From the NCBI RefSeq assembly GCF_009870125.1, contig NC_046681.1:6337001-6401000 (forward strand): a stretch of 64,000 nt of DNA, read 5' to 3'. The translations under genes and the position numbers were made by a program. The DNA comes from Drosophila pseudoobscura. Its lineage: Eukaryota; Arthropoda; Insecta; Diptera; Drosophilidae. Of the stretch, positions 12,453 to 24,064 are shown in pieces (position 1 is the first letter of the stretch; each line of letters begins with the position of its first letter). Below the pieces are notes generated by a model. It did not search any database. It was not told where the DNA came from and saw only the letters and a list, made by a program, of their open reading frames with translations.

Positions 12453-13979
12453 TTTGTTATGCCTGTCCTTGTCCGTGTGTCCGTGAGTCTATGTGTCTGT
12501 GTCTGTGTTTGTCTATTCCTTTTTTTTGGTGCTGTAATTTCCCTCTTCCCTCTGTCACTTTCTTTTGCTTTCTTTTATTGCTTGGCTCGTTCTCTAGACT
12601 TCACTTTCGATTCGCTGTGATACTCAAATATTTATGCACATCCATTTGATGCTCAGCCTTTGGCCAATTGGCTGTACGTGGCATTTCCATTGCATAACTG
12701 CAGGCGCAGAGCGGATGTGTTTTGCTGGAAAATAGTGAACAAAAAATGGCATATAAAATACTCATACGTTAAATATTTCAGCAACAAATGAATGGCAATG
12801 CTGTTAATTTTTCAACGCATTCATTACGTATATTTTGCCCTCTGCCCTGCTGTTGCTGGCTTTTCCCTGCAGTCCTGTCCTGTTTCTCCGGTTTCCTTTC
12901 TGTGTTGTTTTTTTTGCATTGCCGCAAGTTCTCATCATTGCATTATTAAATATCATTTCATTATTTATGCATCCACATGTACACATATTCGCACAGTCGT
13001 GCCGCCCACCTGCTCTTGCCTCCTGCTGTTGCCTCAATCTATGTGGCCATAAATTATGCACAATTGTATATTAAGGGAGCGGCAGGGAGGGCCATGGAGC
13101 TGTTAACAGTTTACAAATTGTTCAAATGAGTCCGGCGGAAAGGGGAAAAAGAGGGAAAGGAGTGGGTGAGAAACCAGGCAAATAGCTCTCCCTACAACTG
13201 CCCTGCACACCCTATCATCCTAGCATAATTCTAAACGGATTAAGCGCATTATATTTTCATAATTGATTTTTGGTCTTCATTTACTAAAACAGCAAAGGAT
13301 TTTCACCTGCAATTTTCCAACGGAGATGAATAATTTACCAAAGAGAACTCCAAGGAAATCAAACGGACTTAGAGCACTTCCTTGTCATTCGATATTTTCT
13401 GTGTGTCTGCCATTTATTTTTAGGCATTAAATTAGAAATAAGAAGCTTATCAAATATGTTGTTTTGTATCCAAAATGGCCTTCATTTAAGACAATTTCAG
13501 AGCGCAATTAATAATGATTCAGTTAAAGGAACTACTAGCAGAACAAACCTGCCATTCCGTTGGTATTTATAATCCGATAAGTGTAATCATTTGATTGCCA
13601 TCAACGCGTAGGGTATAAATAAATATATGCCTCAACTATAAATACACCCAGCACTTAATGGATGAGTGTATCTTTTAATTGCTGGCTTATTCAATAATAA
13701 TCCACATTTATCTATCAATACATTCACTAATACTCGTATTTGATCAAAATATTAAACTGCTGGAAACACAAATACCCGTGCATATATTTAGACAAATAAT
13801 CATTTGATAGCTTGCCTGATTTAATCATCAAGTGAGCATTAAGTTGCGGTTTGTAACGATTTCTTCTTCAACAAATAGCAATATTATATACATTTTCCAC
13901 AACATTTATGGCTTCTGCCACATAAATATTTTCCCTTAGTCAATTTTCTTAAGAATTTTCCATAGAATTGTGTATGTTT

Positions 13980-13994
13980 CCCCCCCCCCCCCCC
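13980..13994. repeat. poly(C) tract
   Basis: Fifteen C in a row, in noncoding sequence. The length may be uncertain in an assembly. Confidence 0.9.
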
Positions 13995-15340
13995 ACATTC
14001 TCCGGCTACACTCAAACGTTTACTTGCGGCCCGAGCCCAGAGGGTCTCAGGGTCTCGGTAATCAAGAAGCCAGAAAGCCAGCAGATCCTTCACTTTCCAA
14101 TCGAGTCAGAGGGCCAACGAGGCGCTTGACATGCTTCATTTGCCACATAAGCAGCATGCAACATTTCCTAACCGCAGCAAATTCGTTGCCAGTTAAGGAG
14201 AAGAGAGAGCGCCCCTCCATCGTACTCTTTGTATCATTTTGTACATTTGGTATGCGGAGAGCGGAGAGCGGAGAGGCCCAGGCGGATGCCTCGTTTAATT
14301 GCTAGAAAACTCCATAGCCAGAGAGCGCAGAGGGAAAAGGGGAACGATAGGGGGCGGACACACAGTCCATTGGGGATTCCATGGGGAAGGGGGAAGGGGG
14401 GAGGAACTTGAAAACAAAAGTCGGGCGCAAAACGCAACGAGAGAAAAGCTGGCAGAAAGGCATTTAAACTTTTGGACAAGTTTAATTTCCCGTCGAGTGC
14501 GAGTACGGAGTAAGTGCCGAGGCGATGGCTCCCGACAGATACTCCAAAGATATCGTAGGGAAAAGGGACTGGGACTTGGACTAGGCATCGCTTATGAAAT
14601 TGAAAGCCAACAGGACTCTTGCCATTCCTTGATGGAATTGAGTGGCCTGGCAATCAACTAATTGCGGTAGCATTCCATTCTCCAGCCAGTCCTGGTTCTC
14701 ACTCACTCACTGCCTTATCGAAGGGTCCCTAAAAGCAAAAAAGGGTCTGCCCTTTTCATTATTAATATTATTATTATCTGCTTATTATGGCCCCGCGTCG
14801 TTGATCATCAATGACCGCTGTCTGTTCCCCAATTTCTTTGGGTGGGGACTCGCCCTGTCCATTGGTGGGGTTTTCCTTATCCCTTGGCTTGGATTTCCAT
14901 TGGTATCGCTTCCCCAGGTCCGTTGTTTTGGTTGATGTCGTTTTCGCTGTCCAGTTTATCTGTTGACCAGGTGGGATATTAATGAAGAATAATGCCAGCC
15001 TGTCCTCTATTATTATTTTTCCCTCTTTGTTTTCTTTTCCCTGCCTGGTTTTTGTCACCTTTTGTGTGGCCTTTCACCTTTTATTAGCTGGGTTTTTGTT
15101 TTTTTTTTTTGTTTGGCTGAAAAATATCATAAAGATAAGGAAGACAACAAAAGGGAGACCCAGAGAGAAAGAGCAGCGCTGAAAACTTGAACGAAATGTG
15201 ACAAATGGTTTTTTATTTAATAAATTGGCTTAACCGGTTGGCGTGTAACCGTTGGACATAACGGAACGGAATGGAATGAATGTCATGGAACCATAAACCC
15301 ATGACCCGAGCCACTGACAGGCGGAGGAGGGGCGTTTACA

Positions 15341-15373
15341 GGACACGGGAGACGGGACACGGGAGACGGGGTT
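15341..15373. repeat. 15-nt tandem repeat (GGGAGACGGGACACG)
   Basis: Two full copies and a partial third of a G-rich unit. Confidence 0.7.
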
Positions 15374-15864
15374 AAGCCTGACATTCGGGGGCGTAATTGA
15401 GTGAAAAATGAAATGAGTTTGAGGCGTGGCATAAGCAGCATTACGCCAGAGAGTAGGGTTTTCCGAATGAAAAGAGAAATTAATAAAGGTAAAATGTATT
15501 GAATAATGAATAAAAATTCATCGGAAGTTCATGAATTTAACATTGAAAGACGAGACATTCATTGTCATTCATTCATTATTCAATGCACACTCATTTTGTA
15601 GGCCAAATTATGAGTGATATCCCCAGAATCACCCAGCGAATCAGTGAATGCTCTTAAGGAGAGATTCACCCTATCCATTAGGACTTCTGTTATCCTTCTG
15701 TTATCTTTGATACACAGCCAGTAGGAGAATCCTCCCAGGAGTCGTCGTCGTCCCATCTGCTGTTCCCTAGGCAAATCACTCCAAGGAGGAAACTCAAACA
15801 ATGCCATAATGATAAATAGCCAGACAGAGGGCCGGGAACAGACCTTCTTTAAGGACCAATAAGA

Positions 15865-15915
15865 ACACGAAAAGCCCAGGCTAAGGACACGAAAAGCCCA
15901 AGTTAAGGACACGAC
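15865..15915. repeat. tandem repeat of a 24-nt unit
   Basis: GAACACGAAAAGCCCAGGCTAA, GGACACGAAAAGCCCAAGTTAA and a partial GGACACGAC are adjacent. They are nearly identical, so the duplication is recent. Confidence 0.7.
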
Positions 15916-17261
15916 TAACTAAGCAATTTTTGGACACCTTTTTCCTTCCTGTGTTTGCGTCATTAACATTTCTATTTGATTGCTGGCGGAGGGGCATTTC
16001 GCTTATTGTGCTTTTCTGTCTCTGTGTGACTTTTGCTCAGGTTTCTTTAGTTCCTTTCTTCGTTTCTCGTTTCTCGTGTCTCGTGTCTCATTTCTCGTTT
16101 GCTTTATCGCCAGCTGTCAATCGTTAAATGACAAACAATGAAATGCGCCAGCGATGCCCAGGCGATATCCTGCAAGGCGACAGCGGCGGGCGGGCGTCTA
16201 TGATTTCCAGCTGCCAATGACAGTCGGCTAATCCCCGACAACATTCCTGCATTCCGTTGGGGAAAATGAAAATAACAAATGATACGAGACGATACGATAT
16301 ACCATCTATGTACCTTTCTACCTTTCAGAGCTCCTTCCATCTCTTTCCTTCTCTCTTTTCATATTTCTCACGCGATTGCCTTATCCGCATTCCCGCTTTC
16401 TCCCGGCACTCAGCATTCAGCATTCCGTTTGTGTAAACGTTTTGCTACTTTCGCGTGTCAAAAACTGCAGCAAAATGCCAAATAAAGGGCTTGTTTATGT
16501 CACCTGGAAATGGCAGGGGACTTTCGGTTGTGGAATCCTCTTTCTGGCGACTGGGGAGTCCTTAGTCCTTGGAGCTTCAGATAGCTGTCGCTGGTAATAT
16601 GCAGAAAATCGCATTAACTTAAACGAAATACAGGCAGGATAGCCATCAACATTGTCAAATATACGTGGAATGTAGAGGACGTTTTATAGGGCAGGAGTTC
16701 TCTGGGAGATCGTAGACATCATTTAGAACTTATGAACGATTCGATGCACTTTCAGTACTTTAAAGGATTGCCTTTCATTGATAGAAACATCCCACCAACT
16801 TAAGAGCTTCCCAAGCCCTACGAAAGGGTTCTCTTAGTCTACTTTCATTCATACTTATCATTCAAAGTGCTTTTACTTTTTAACTTTCTCAACTCTTGGC
16901 TAAAACATAATTCCATTTGGCTTCCCATCAGCTGCAGATCTCATTTAACTAATTAATATTTTGCACCACGGGACAGCCACAGAATGGCGTTTACATCATT
17001 TGCAATAATTCATCCTCTCCTCCTCTCTGCTTCCTGTGTCCTGTGTCCCTTTGTTGTGCTGTGCATCGTTGCTTAGAATAAAAATCAAATCACAGCCAAC
17101 GTCCATCTTGGCTGTCAGTTGCCAGTTGCCGGCAGCTTCTTCGCCTTGTCTTTTCTCAGCTGGAAAATTTCTTTTAATATGGAAACGCAAGCGAAATGTG
17201 TATATAAAAAACGATGGCAAAATGTTTGCTCCAACGCCCGGGATACACTAACTAGCTTGTA

Positions 17262-17287
17262 CCAGCAGCAGCAGCAGCAGCAGCAGC
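17262..17287. repeat. (CAG)n microsatellite
   Basis: About eight CAG triplets in a region with no supported gene. Confidence 0.9.
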
Positions 17288-18434
17288 CGTTGCAGTTCTC
17301 CCTCTCCTTCTCCACCACCACCCATTGGTGCTCCTTACTCATTCTTTTCGTCTTGCATTTGATTAACCTACAAAAATGCATTTGGGCAAGAACATGGGCA
17401 TCACTGGAGCACTGAGAGAATCCTCTTATATTATACAAACATAAAGGCATCTAGAGGAGGCTTTTCTGTTGTTAAACTTCGTCGTGTCAAGCCACATGCA
17501 AAATTCTACAACTAGTCTGGCAAAAGGGGTTTTTTAAAAGTTTGAAATCAATCATATTCTAAGTATCCCTTAAACACATGGTCAGTCAAATGTAGATCTA
17601 TCCTTTTACTGTACTTTTGTAAAGACTTTCGGTCGGAAATTCGACTTTTAGCTACATATTTGCTTGAAAATCCGCAAAAATTAATTGGAAAACATGATTT
17701 AAAGGCCCCCAGATTTCTCCCAGTGCATGGTAGGTAGGGTAGGGTGGCTGTTTTGTGTTTGCAGCAGTTTCTGCATTTTTCTTAACGGGTAACTTTAATA
17801 TAAATGCGGGCACTGTCAGCGGGGACGGGGCTGTAGAGGGGGTGGAGAGGGGGTACGACAGCAGAATGAAAATGCATAAATGCATAAAAAATTGGCCAGC
17901 TTACAAGCAGCTTTACATATGCAATGCGGGTCGGGTCGGACGTTGGTGGTGGGGCAGTGCCGGGTGCCGGTTTCTGTGGGGTGTCCGGGGTGTGCGGGGT
18001 GTGCAGGGGTGCATGTGTGTGTCAACAATGTTGCGAGCAGAAATTTTTCCGACACGTGTTTGCTTTCCCCATGTGCTTCCGTTTCCTGTTCAAGGCAAGT
18101 GCCTATCCGTTCCCACCCCACCCCACCACAAGACCCCCCTTTTGTGACCATTGATGTGACTTTTGGTCATTTGGCAAACCTTCTGCGGGGCATTAAAGAG
18201 TATGCTAAAAATTCAATTAATATTCGCGAAAAATTATAATTTCCCCATCAGCTCTGGAAAAGTGAAAAACTAACCGAATCACCGCAGGTGCGAGCCACCG
18301 TCGCCGTCCCCGTTTCCGCCCCCGTTCTATTTATTTTTATGATAGAAATGCAAAACTCACGCGAAACATTTTCGCCTCTGCCCGAAAGTATGCAATGAAA
18401 ATGTTTGCATCTACCTCACGCATTGCCAGCGCCA

Positions 18435-18459
18435 GTGTGTGTGTGTGTGTGTGTGTGTG
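18435..18459. repeat. (GT)n microsatellite
   Basis: Uninterrupted GT dinucleotides flanked on both sides by GCCAG. Confidence 0.9.
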
Positions 18460-18555
18460 CGCCAGTGTGAGTGTTTTTGTGGGGCGGTTGGTCATGCATT
18501 TCCGGTTTTAATGATTATAACACAATCAAGTGCATATTGCCTAATTAGCGAATCC

Positions 18556-18605
18556 CCAGTGCCAGCGCCAGTGCCAGTGCCAGTGCCAGCGCCACTGCCA
18601 GTCAC
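18556..18605. repeat. hexamer repeat (CCAGTG/CCAGCG)
   Basis: Eight hexanucleotide units alternate CCAGTGC and CCAGCGC variants. It is noncoding. Confidence 0.75.
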
Positions 18606-19630
18606 CAGCACCGGGATGGTATTCCGTCCAAGCCGCATATAAACTGCATAAAATATTCCCCCGCATACGCTGCGGGCGTTTTGTGTGTATGTATGTTTGT
18701 GTGTGAGTTTGCTTGGATATATGTGTGTGTGCGTATGTATTTTCGCATATTTTATGTCGCTTATTGGAAGGCACCAGCCACCAGCGAGAGCTGCTGCTGC
18801 GTTCAATAGTTGCAGCAAAAATATCATGTTTTTCCTCTACTTTTATGTTCGCTCACACATACACATACACATACATCGTTCGCTTGTGTGTGTGTGGGGC
18901 TGGTGTAATTGTGTGGTTGACTGCCAGTTTTATTTGATAGTTTTTCAACCCCAAAAATGCTCGCCCCACCTATTCATTAGCGCTGGCTAAACACAGTGAT
19001 GCACATATGTTCAGACACAACACCAGCCAAATTGTAGTTTATGGCCACTTTTGACAACACCGTGCTACGAGAAACAACACCTGTTTTGTCGAAAAGTTTG
19101 ATTTTTTTAAAGGTTTTCTGTATTTGGAGTCAGGCCTTTGATAATTTCCGACCAATAATGTACTAAAGAATATGCTAATTATATTTAAAGCACTGAAAAC
19201 ATTCCCTTATTATGTTGCACAGTGTGGTGCAAGTGTTTCCATGGGGATGCAAGCAAACTATTTCAACCAAATAATCATAAGAACTAAAGCTGGGACCTGC
19301 GCTTAGGCATTGATCCCTCACTGCAGTCCTCCACAGGCAAAACTATCTGTACAACCTATAGAAACCACAGAGAAAACTACACAAAAACTGAACACAGACC
19401 AACAAAATACGAGTATAATGAGAAAGTTTTGCTGGAGTATTTTGTTATTCAAGAGGAAGTTTCTGGAGGAAGCTAAATAATTGAAGAGACAACACGGACA
19501 AAGGTCAGTGTGTGTGTGTGTCTCGGAGGCAGGGATAATGCGAGTATAATTGATTCCATGGTGTGTTAGTTCTCCTTCAGCATGTGGGGAAGCTTTTCCT
19601 CCGCCAGTTACAAGCATCCACTTCTCCAAG

Positions 19631-19888
19631 ATGGTAACCTGGCTAAAGGCCTACGTAGTGGCCATTTGTTGCAGCCCGCAGATGCGGCACACTGCCATCG
19701 ATATGGCAGTAGTTTGCGATCCGAAAAATATCATCTATCATGTAAGCTGTATAACACACAACAGGTGCTTCTGTCCGAAGCATGATTATATTGAGAGCTC
19801 TACAGTGAATATAGAAAATAACATCGAGAGCTCTACAATGGAGATTGAACATATCAATAGCACAACGTCACTCCCAGACACTGCTTAA
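19631..19888 (+). CDS. possible small Cys-rich secreted protein, 85 aa
   Basis: An uninterrupted frame runs from ATG at 19631 to TAA at 19888. It begins MVTWLKAYVVAICC, a short and weak signal-like segment. A central part follows with cysteines spaced CDPKNIIYHVSCITHNRCFC. The C-terminus holds two copies of an 11-residue unit (IESSTVNIENN and IESSTMEIEHI) followed by NSTT. Between the two units two of the six nucleotide differences are silent (ATT/ATC, ATA/ATT), which weakly favours real coding. I do not recognise a family. A TATA-like AGTATAATTG lies near 19541. The alternative is a chance ORF in intron or intergenic DNA. Confidence 0.35.
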   Translation: MVTWLKAYVVAICCSPQMRHTAIDMAVVCDPKNIIYHVSCITHNRCFCPKHDYIESSTVNIENNIESSTMEIEHINSTTSLPDTA

Positions 19889-21616
19889 TATTTGTTTCCA
19901 GAAAACATCCATTAGTTTCAGATTAAGAAATACAAACCATTCTGTAACCCTAACAAATTTGCATAACTTTTGCCATTTGCGGGGGGAAAAATATATTTTG
20001 CAGGAGAGCCACACAAGTTCGACAAAGGATTTGTGCTCCTTTCTATTTTGTGTTTCCAACTTGGGCTTGACCTTTAGAATTGAATACGCAACAAACACCC
20101 AAAGATTATTAGTTCTAGATAATAGAAACTTTTTTTAGAGCCCTTTAATATTAAGAAATAATCGGGCAGAAAAAATTTCAGAAGTATTTGTAGCTATTAT
20201 TTAATATATAAGGTTTACTATTATTTGGTATTTTTTTAAATTTTCTTTTTCAGTATTTACAAGAATTTTATTTTAATATTTTTAATTTTAATTTCATAAG
20301 TTTGCAGTATTTTTAGTAGTATTTTCTATTATTTTGGTTCTGTTCCAGTTTTCATTTTCTATTTTTTTTCCGGCTTCCAATATAAACCATTCCCAAGATT
20401 TTCTTAAGTGTGCTTTCCCTTTTCTAACCCCTTTCTGCAACTCAAAGCCCACCTTTAACCTTTTAAAACCACAAATACCATTAATTCTCTTTTACTCTTT
20501 GAGACCTAATCTCCACATGTTTTATCTCCTGTTGCCGTTGTTGTTCTGCGGCTGCTCCCCGCATGCCACATGCCGCCGTTTGCTGCTTTTAATTGCAATA
20601 ATTAAATGTCAAATTAAATCCTAAATTCTGCGGTTTAATTAATTCAATTGGCGTGACAGTCAAAGTGAAGTTTGAAATACAAAAAAAAAACACAGCCCGC
20701 AATTGCATAACGAATCCAGGGCTCAAATGAATGCCGTTGCAATGCTCCAAGTGCCACAAGGTATGCTGTGATTGTTTGGTTTTTTTTTTTTTTTTTTGGT
20801 TTTTGTTGGTTTTGTTCTGGGGGAAAGTACTGTCAGCCCTATAATGAGCCACGCTCGACTGGAGCCACCACCACCGCCCCAAAATGCAATCAGCATGGGG
20901 AAAGCGACTGGAGCACGACTGGAGCTTGAGCTGGAGCTCCAACTGCCGTTGCCGTTGCCGTTGCAGCTGCAAGGGTAAACAGCCATGGAGCGCTAAGTTT
21001 TCCACAGCAAAAAAATACAAGGGGAAAAGCGAGAGTTGGCTTGGAAAAAGCACCAGAGAATGGAGCACAAAGGAGCAGCGGGGACTCGGCACAATTTGCG
21101 TTAAGCGTTCTGTGAAAAATGAGGTACGAAATTGAGGCTGGCACTGGACTGCCTTCAAACTGGGATTTAAGTTTTATTTGAGTTGGTATTCACAGTCAAA
21201 GTTCACTAAAACGCACCACGACTGGGAAGCCCCATACGAGAAATTGGTGGAGATGTGGCAGAGAGAGGGACACTCCTGCACTGAAGAACTTCCTTCAAAA
21301 AGTTGATCACAGCCGAAATGTTGACATAAGGGAGTTGGTCGCCTAAATGAAATGATTGAAGCAGTATACATATATTGAAAGTAGATTGAAAGGCAGTGCA
21401 GACAACTCTCACTGCACAGTTTCTATATTTTCGTTCTGGCTCCAGGGACTATACCCACTTGAGGACTTAAGAGTTGTGAGAGATCCAAGGCAAGATAGTT
21501 TTCACTCTGCAGACATCAAAGATGGAGTTTAAAGAGATATCACCAGATATCACCGGCTGTTCCACTGAATTGTCACTGTATTTATTTGTTCTTTTACGAG
21601 GGCTATATCTTCTTAC

Positions 21617-21884
21617 GTACGAGCTGCAATATGTTGTTGCATGCTTTTCAAGAACACTGACTGTTAAATGTTTTCCGACACCATTAACACGCGGAACAGC
21701 GGCACTTTGTATTGAAATTGAATCCCAGCGACACTCGAGCGCGTACTTCCTCCCACAGCAGACACCGATGAATTATCACGAAGCGCACACGCGTTCTTCT
21801 TCGTTTAACTGTTGCGAGCAGCAGAACGTCCGTCAGCGTTGCGTGCTAAAATCATACTAACTAATTTACTTAGCAGCACGCACT
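21617..21884 (-). promoter_or_regulatory. candidate promoter and first noncoding exon, minus strand (perhaps DIP-theta)
   Basis: Read on the minus strand, an initiator-like TCAGTG sits at 21886-21881 (putative +1 at 21884), followed by GC-balanced, CGT/GTG-rich sequence typical of Drosophila 5' leaders and by GACGGACG near +50. A good donor, GTAAGA, follows 21617. The next coding exon known on this strand is the DIP-theta signal-peptide exon at 12452, so this could be its distal leader exon, spliced across about 9 kb. There is no TATA box. A second possible start lies near 12.6 kb, where CATAAATA precedes TCACAGCGAATCG on the same strand. Both are pattern-based guesses. Confidence 0.3.
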
Positions 21885-23449
21885 GATTACACAAAGTCAT
21901 CGTTGGGGCGCCCATAATCGTGGCTCGGCTGCTGGCAAGACCGAAGACCGTGTCGGTCGGAAACCGAAGAGAGCCACGAAGTTGGCTTTGGACCTCCAAA
22001 CATTGGAGTCGCACGAGGCGAAAGAAGACGAAGCATGTGTTTTTGCACGAAGCTTAACAGCAAAGAGAGTACAGATACGCCACTCGAAGAGAGCTTAACA
22101 GTGGCTTGAATGCCTGTAAGAGATTAACAGTGGGTCGAACAGTAACACTTGTCTGTTAAGTGGGGGAATCGCAATGAACTGCGGGCGAACCACATGTTAT
22201 TGCATGGAGGCAGGCACTTACTTGTACTATTACTAAGAAGGGGTGAACTATATCTAAGGAAGGGGCTAAGGAGGCACTAAATTAATATTTAGCTGCATTT
22301 TAAAATAAATAACAGCTTGACTACTAAGCAATCAACAAACAAAACCAGCAATCTTGGTAGATGGTAAGCTTAGTGTTTATGGACATCCTTTAAAAAACAA
22401 AGTTTAATCGATAATGATTTATAGCTGTACTAATTTATCGATTTATATGCAAAAAAAATTACATCTGAAATTTCGACCAGAGAGCATTCAATCATTTATG
22501 GTGCCACACACAAACACACACACACACACAGAACTCTTATGGCCTCTCATCAGTGCCGAAATCAAACATTATTTATGCAAATTACAAGCCATTATTATTA
22601 AAGCCAGCAACAGCAACAACAATAGCCACAACAACAGCGGCAGTAATAGCAACAAGGACTAGAAGTGTCCACCAACCCAGCAATCATATCCGTCATGGTA
22701 GTACCGGGAATAAAAGAGAGGATGTGGCTGATGAGGACGAGGAGGGCGAGGACGGAGACGGACTGCCAATACTTTGGGGAACCAATTTGGCAGCCGGCAT
22801 AAATAAATTTTTACTTAATGTAGGTCAGTAATGTTACACACACTCTCTCGCTCGCTCGCGCTCCCTCTCTGTTGCTGTCTCTTTGGTACTTGTTTCGCTC
22901 TCTTGGCCCCGGTGATTGCTCTTTAGCGGTCCACTCTCTTAAGTCGCCCAGCCATAAAATATGGTACAAAAGTTGCTGCTTTCCCTACGAGAGTTTTGAG
23001 TGTTCGAGTGTGAGTGTGTGCGTGCCCTCTAAGGACTCTACTTGCATAATGCAAACAGCCAATGATATCTCCATGAATTCCACCGAAATCTCATTATTCA
23101 TGCAAATTATTCACTCAAATGACACACAAAACGACCATGAAAAACGTTAATTCCATCAGAATCCTGACCAAAGCCGTTTCAAGCATTCAATGAGGACTTT
23201 CTTTGAGGTTTAAATCTAAGGGATAATGATGTGGATCCGTTGTTTATATGGCAAAGATTATCATAGCCGTGGTTTCCCAATATTTGATGCATTTTCAGAA
23301 GACTCTAGCAGCTTGATTACCTTGAAATTATAATTTACACCACATATTCAAACCCAAACGAATTCATTTAGTTCCGCATTTAAGTTGCGATATGGAAGCC
23401 ATCCCTTCGAACACTTGTTGTTTGCTTCTGGCTGGAACAAGCTGCTTAG
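21885..23449. other. noncoding, upstream of the candidate minus-strand promoter
   Basis: CG-containing promoter-like sequence to about 22.15 kb, then AT-rich DNA with a short CA tract at 22.52 kb. No gene supported. Confidence 0.4.
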
Positions 23450-23650
23450 ATGGATTTCCTTTACCATTTTGTCTTGCTTTATTTTGGGTATTTCGTGGTG
23501 CTCATCTCGGGCAATGCACATAACGGTGTGCCTCAAAGCAACGTGCAACACCATGTCCGGCATATGCCATCGCATCATAAGCCGCATCATTCCAATCACT
23601 TATCGAACCATCCTCCCCATGATCCCCCACACTTTCGTGGACAAAACTAG
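23450..23650 (+). CDS. small secreted His/Pro-rich peptide precursor, 66 aa
   Basis: The ORF runs from ATG at 23450 to TAG at 23650. The first 23 residues (MDFLYHFVLLYFGYFVVLIS then GNA) form a textbook signal peptide with a small residue at the cleavage site. The mature part of about 43 residues is hydrophilic and built from His, Pro, Asn and Ser: it contains HHVRHMPSHHKPHHSNHL, then SNHPPHDPPHF, and ends RGQN. There are no cysteines. The overall plan resembles insect secreted peptides such as His-rich antimicrobial or male accessory-gland products, but I recognise no family and assign no function. It is a single exon, with no clear AATAAA directly downstream. A second frame over the same bases is also open, but it lacks a signal-like start. 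Confidence 0.5.
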   Translation: MDFLYHFVLLYFGYFVVLISGNAHNGVPQSNVQHHVRHMPSHHKPHHSNHLSNHPPHDPPHFRGQN

Positions 23651-24030
23651 GGAATAATCACGGCGGAGGACAGGGGAGATTCCTGAAAAATCTCGTATCG
23701 AAATGTACGATTTGTTTTGGAAATAATCAAATACATATTGTGCTCTCCATTGTTTTATTCGATTAGAAATATCCAGGAGATCTTAGCATTCCGATATCCG
23801 AATACTTTTGTAAATTGCTTCGAAAAGGTCTTCGCTTAATCAAGATTTAAACGACTCTGGGCCTTGGTGAAACTTTCAAGTATGATTCCTATCACCAATC
23901 AACCAGGCAACCATCTGGAAATGAACAAAAACTTGACTACAAGTGAGAAATACACAGAAGGCGCTAGATAGAGAGAGAGATGTGGATGTGGGGATATCCA
24001 TCTACAAAGTCCGGTTGCTGCTGCATTTGA

Positions 24031-24064
<34 letters not shown>

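Larger units (their letters stand above)
12453..21616. other. noncoding stretch upstream of the DIP-theta signal-peptide exon
   Basis: Probably a long 5' intron or upstream region of the minus-strand gene. It contains poly(C), several tandem repeats and a G-rich stretch at 17926-18012 (repeated GGGGTGTGC-like units). The only protein candidate is the Cys-rich ORF at 19.63 kb. Confidence 0.4.

Noticed and set aside
22553-22831. Acidic open frame (DEDEEGEDGDG) on the plus strand
   Set aside because: It comes from a short GAGGACGAGG repeat, with no start context or splice support.
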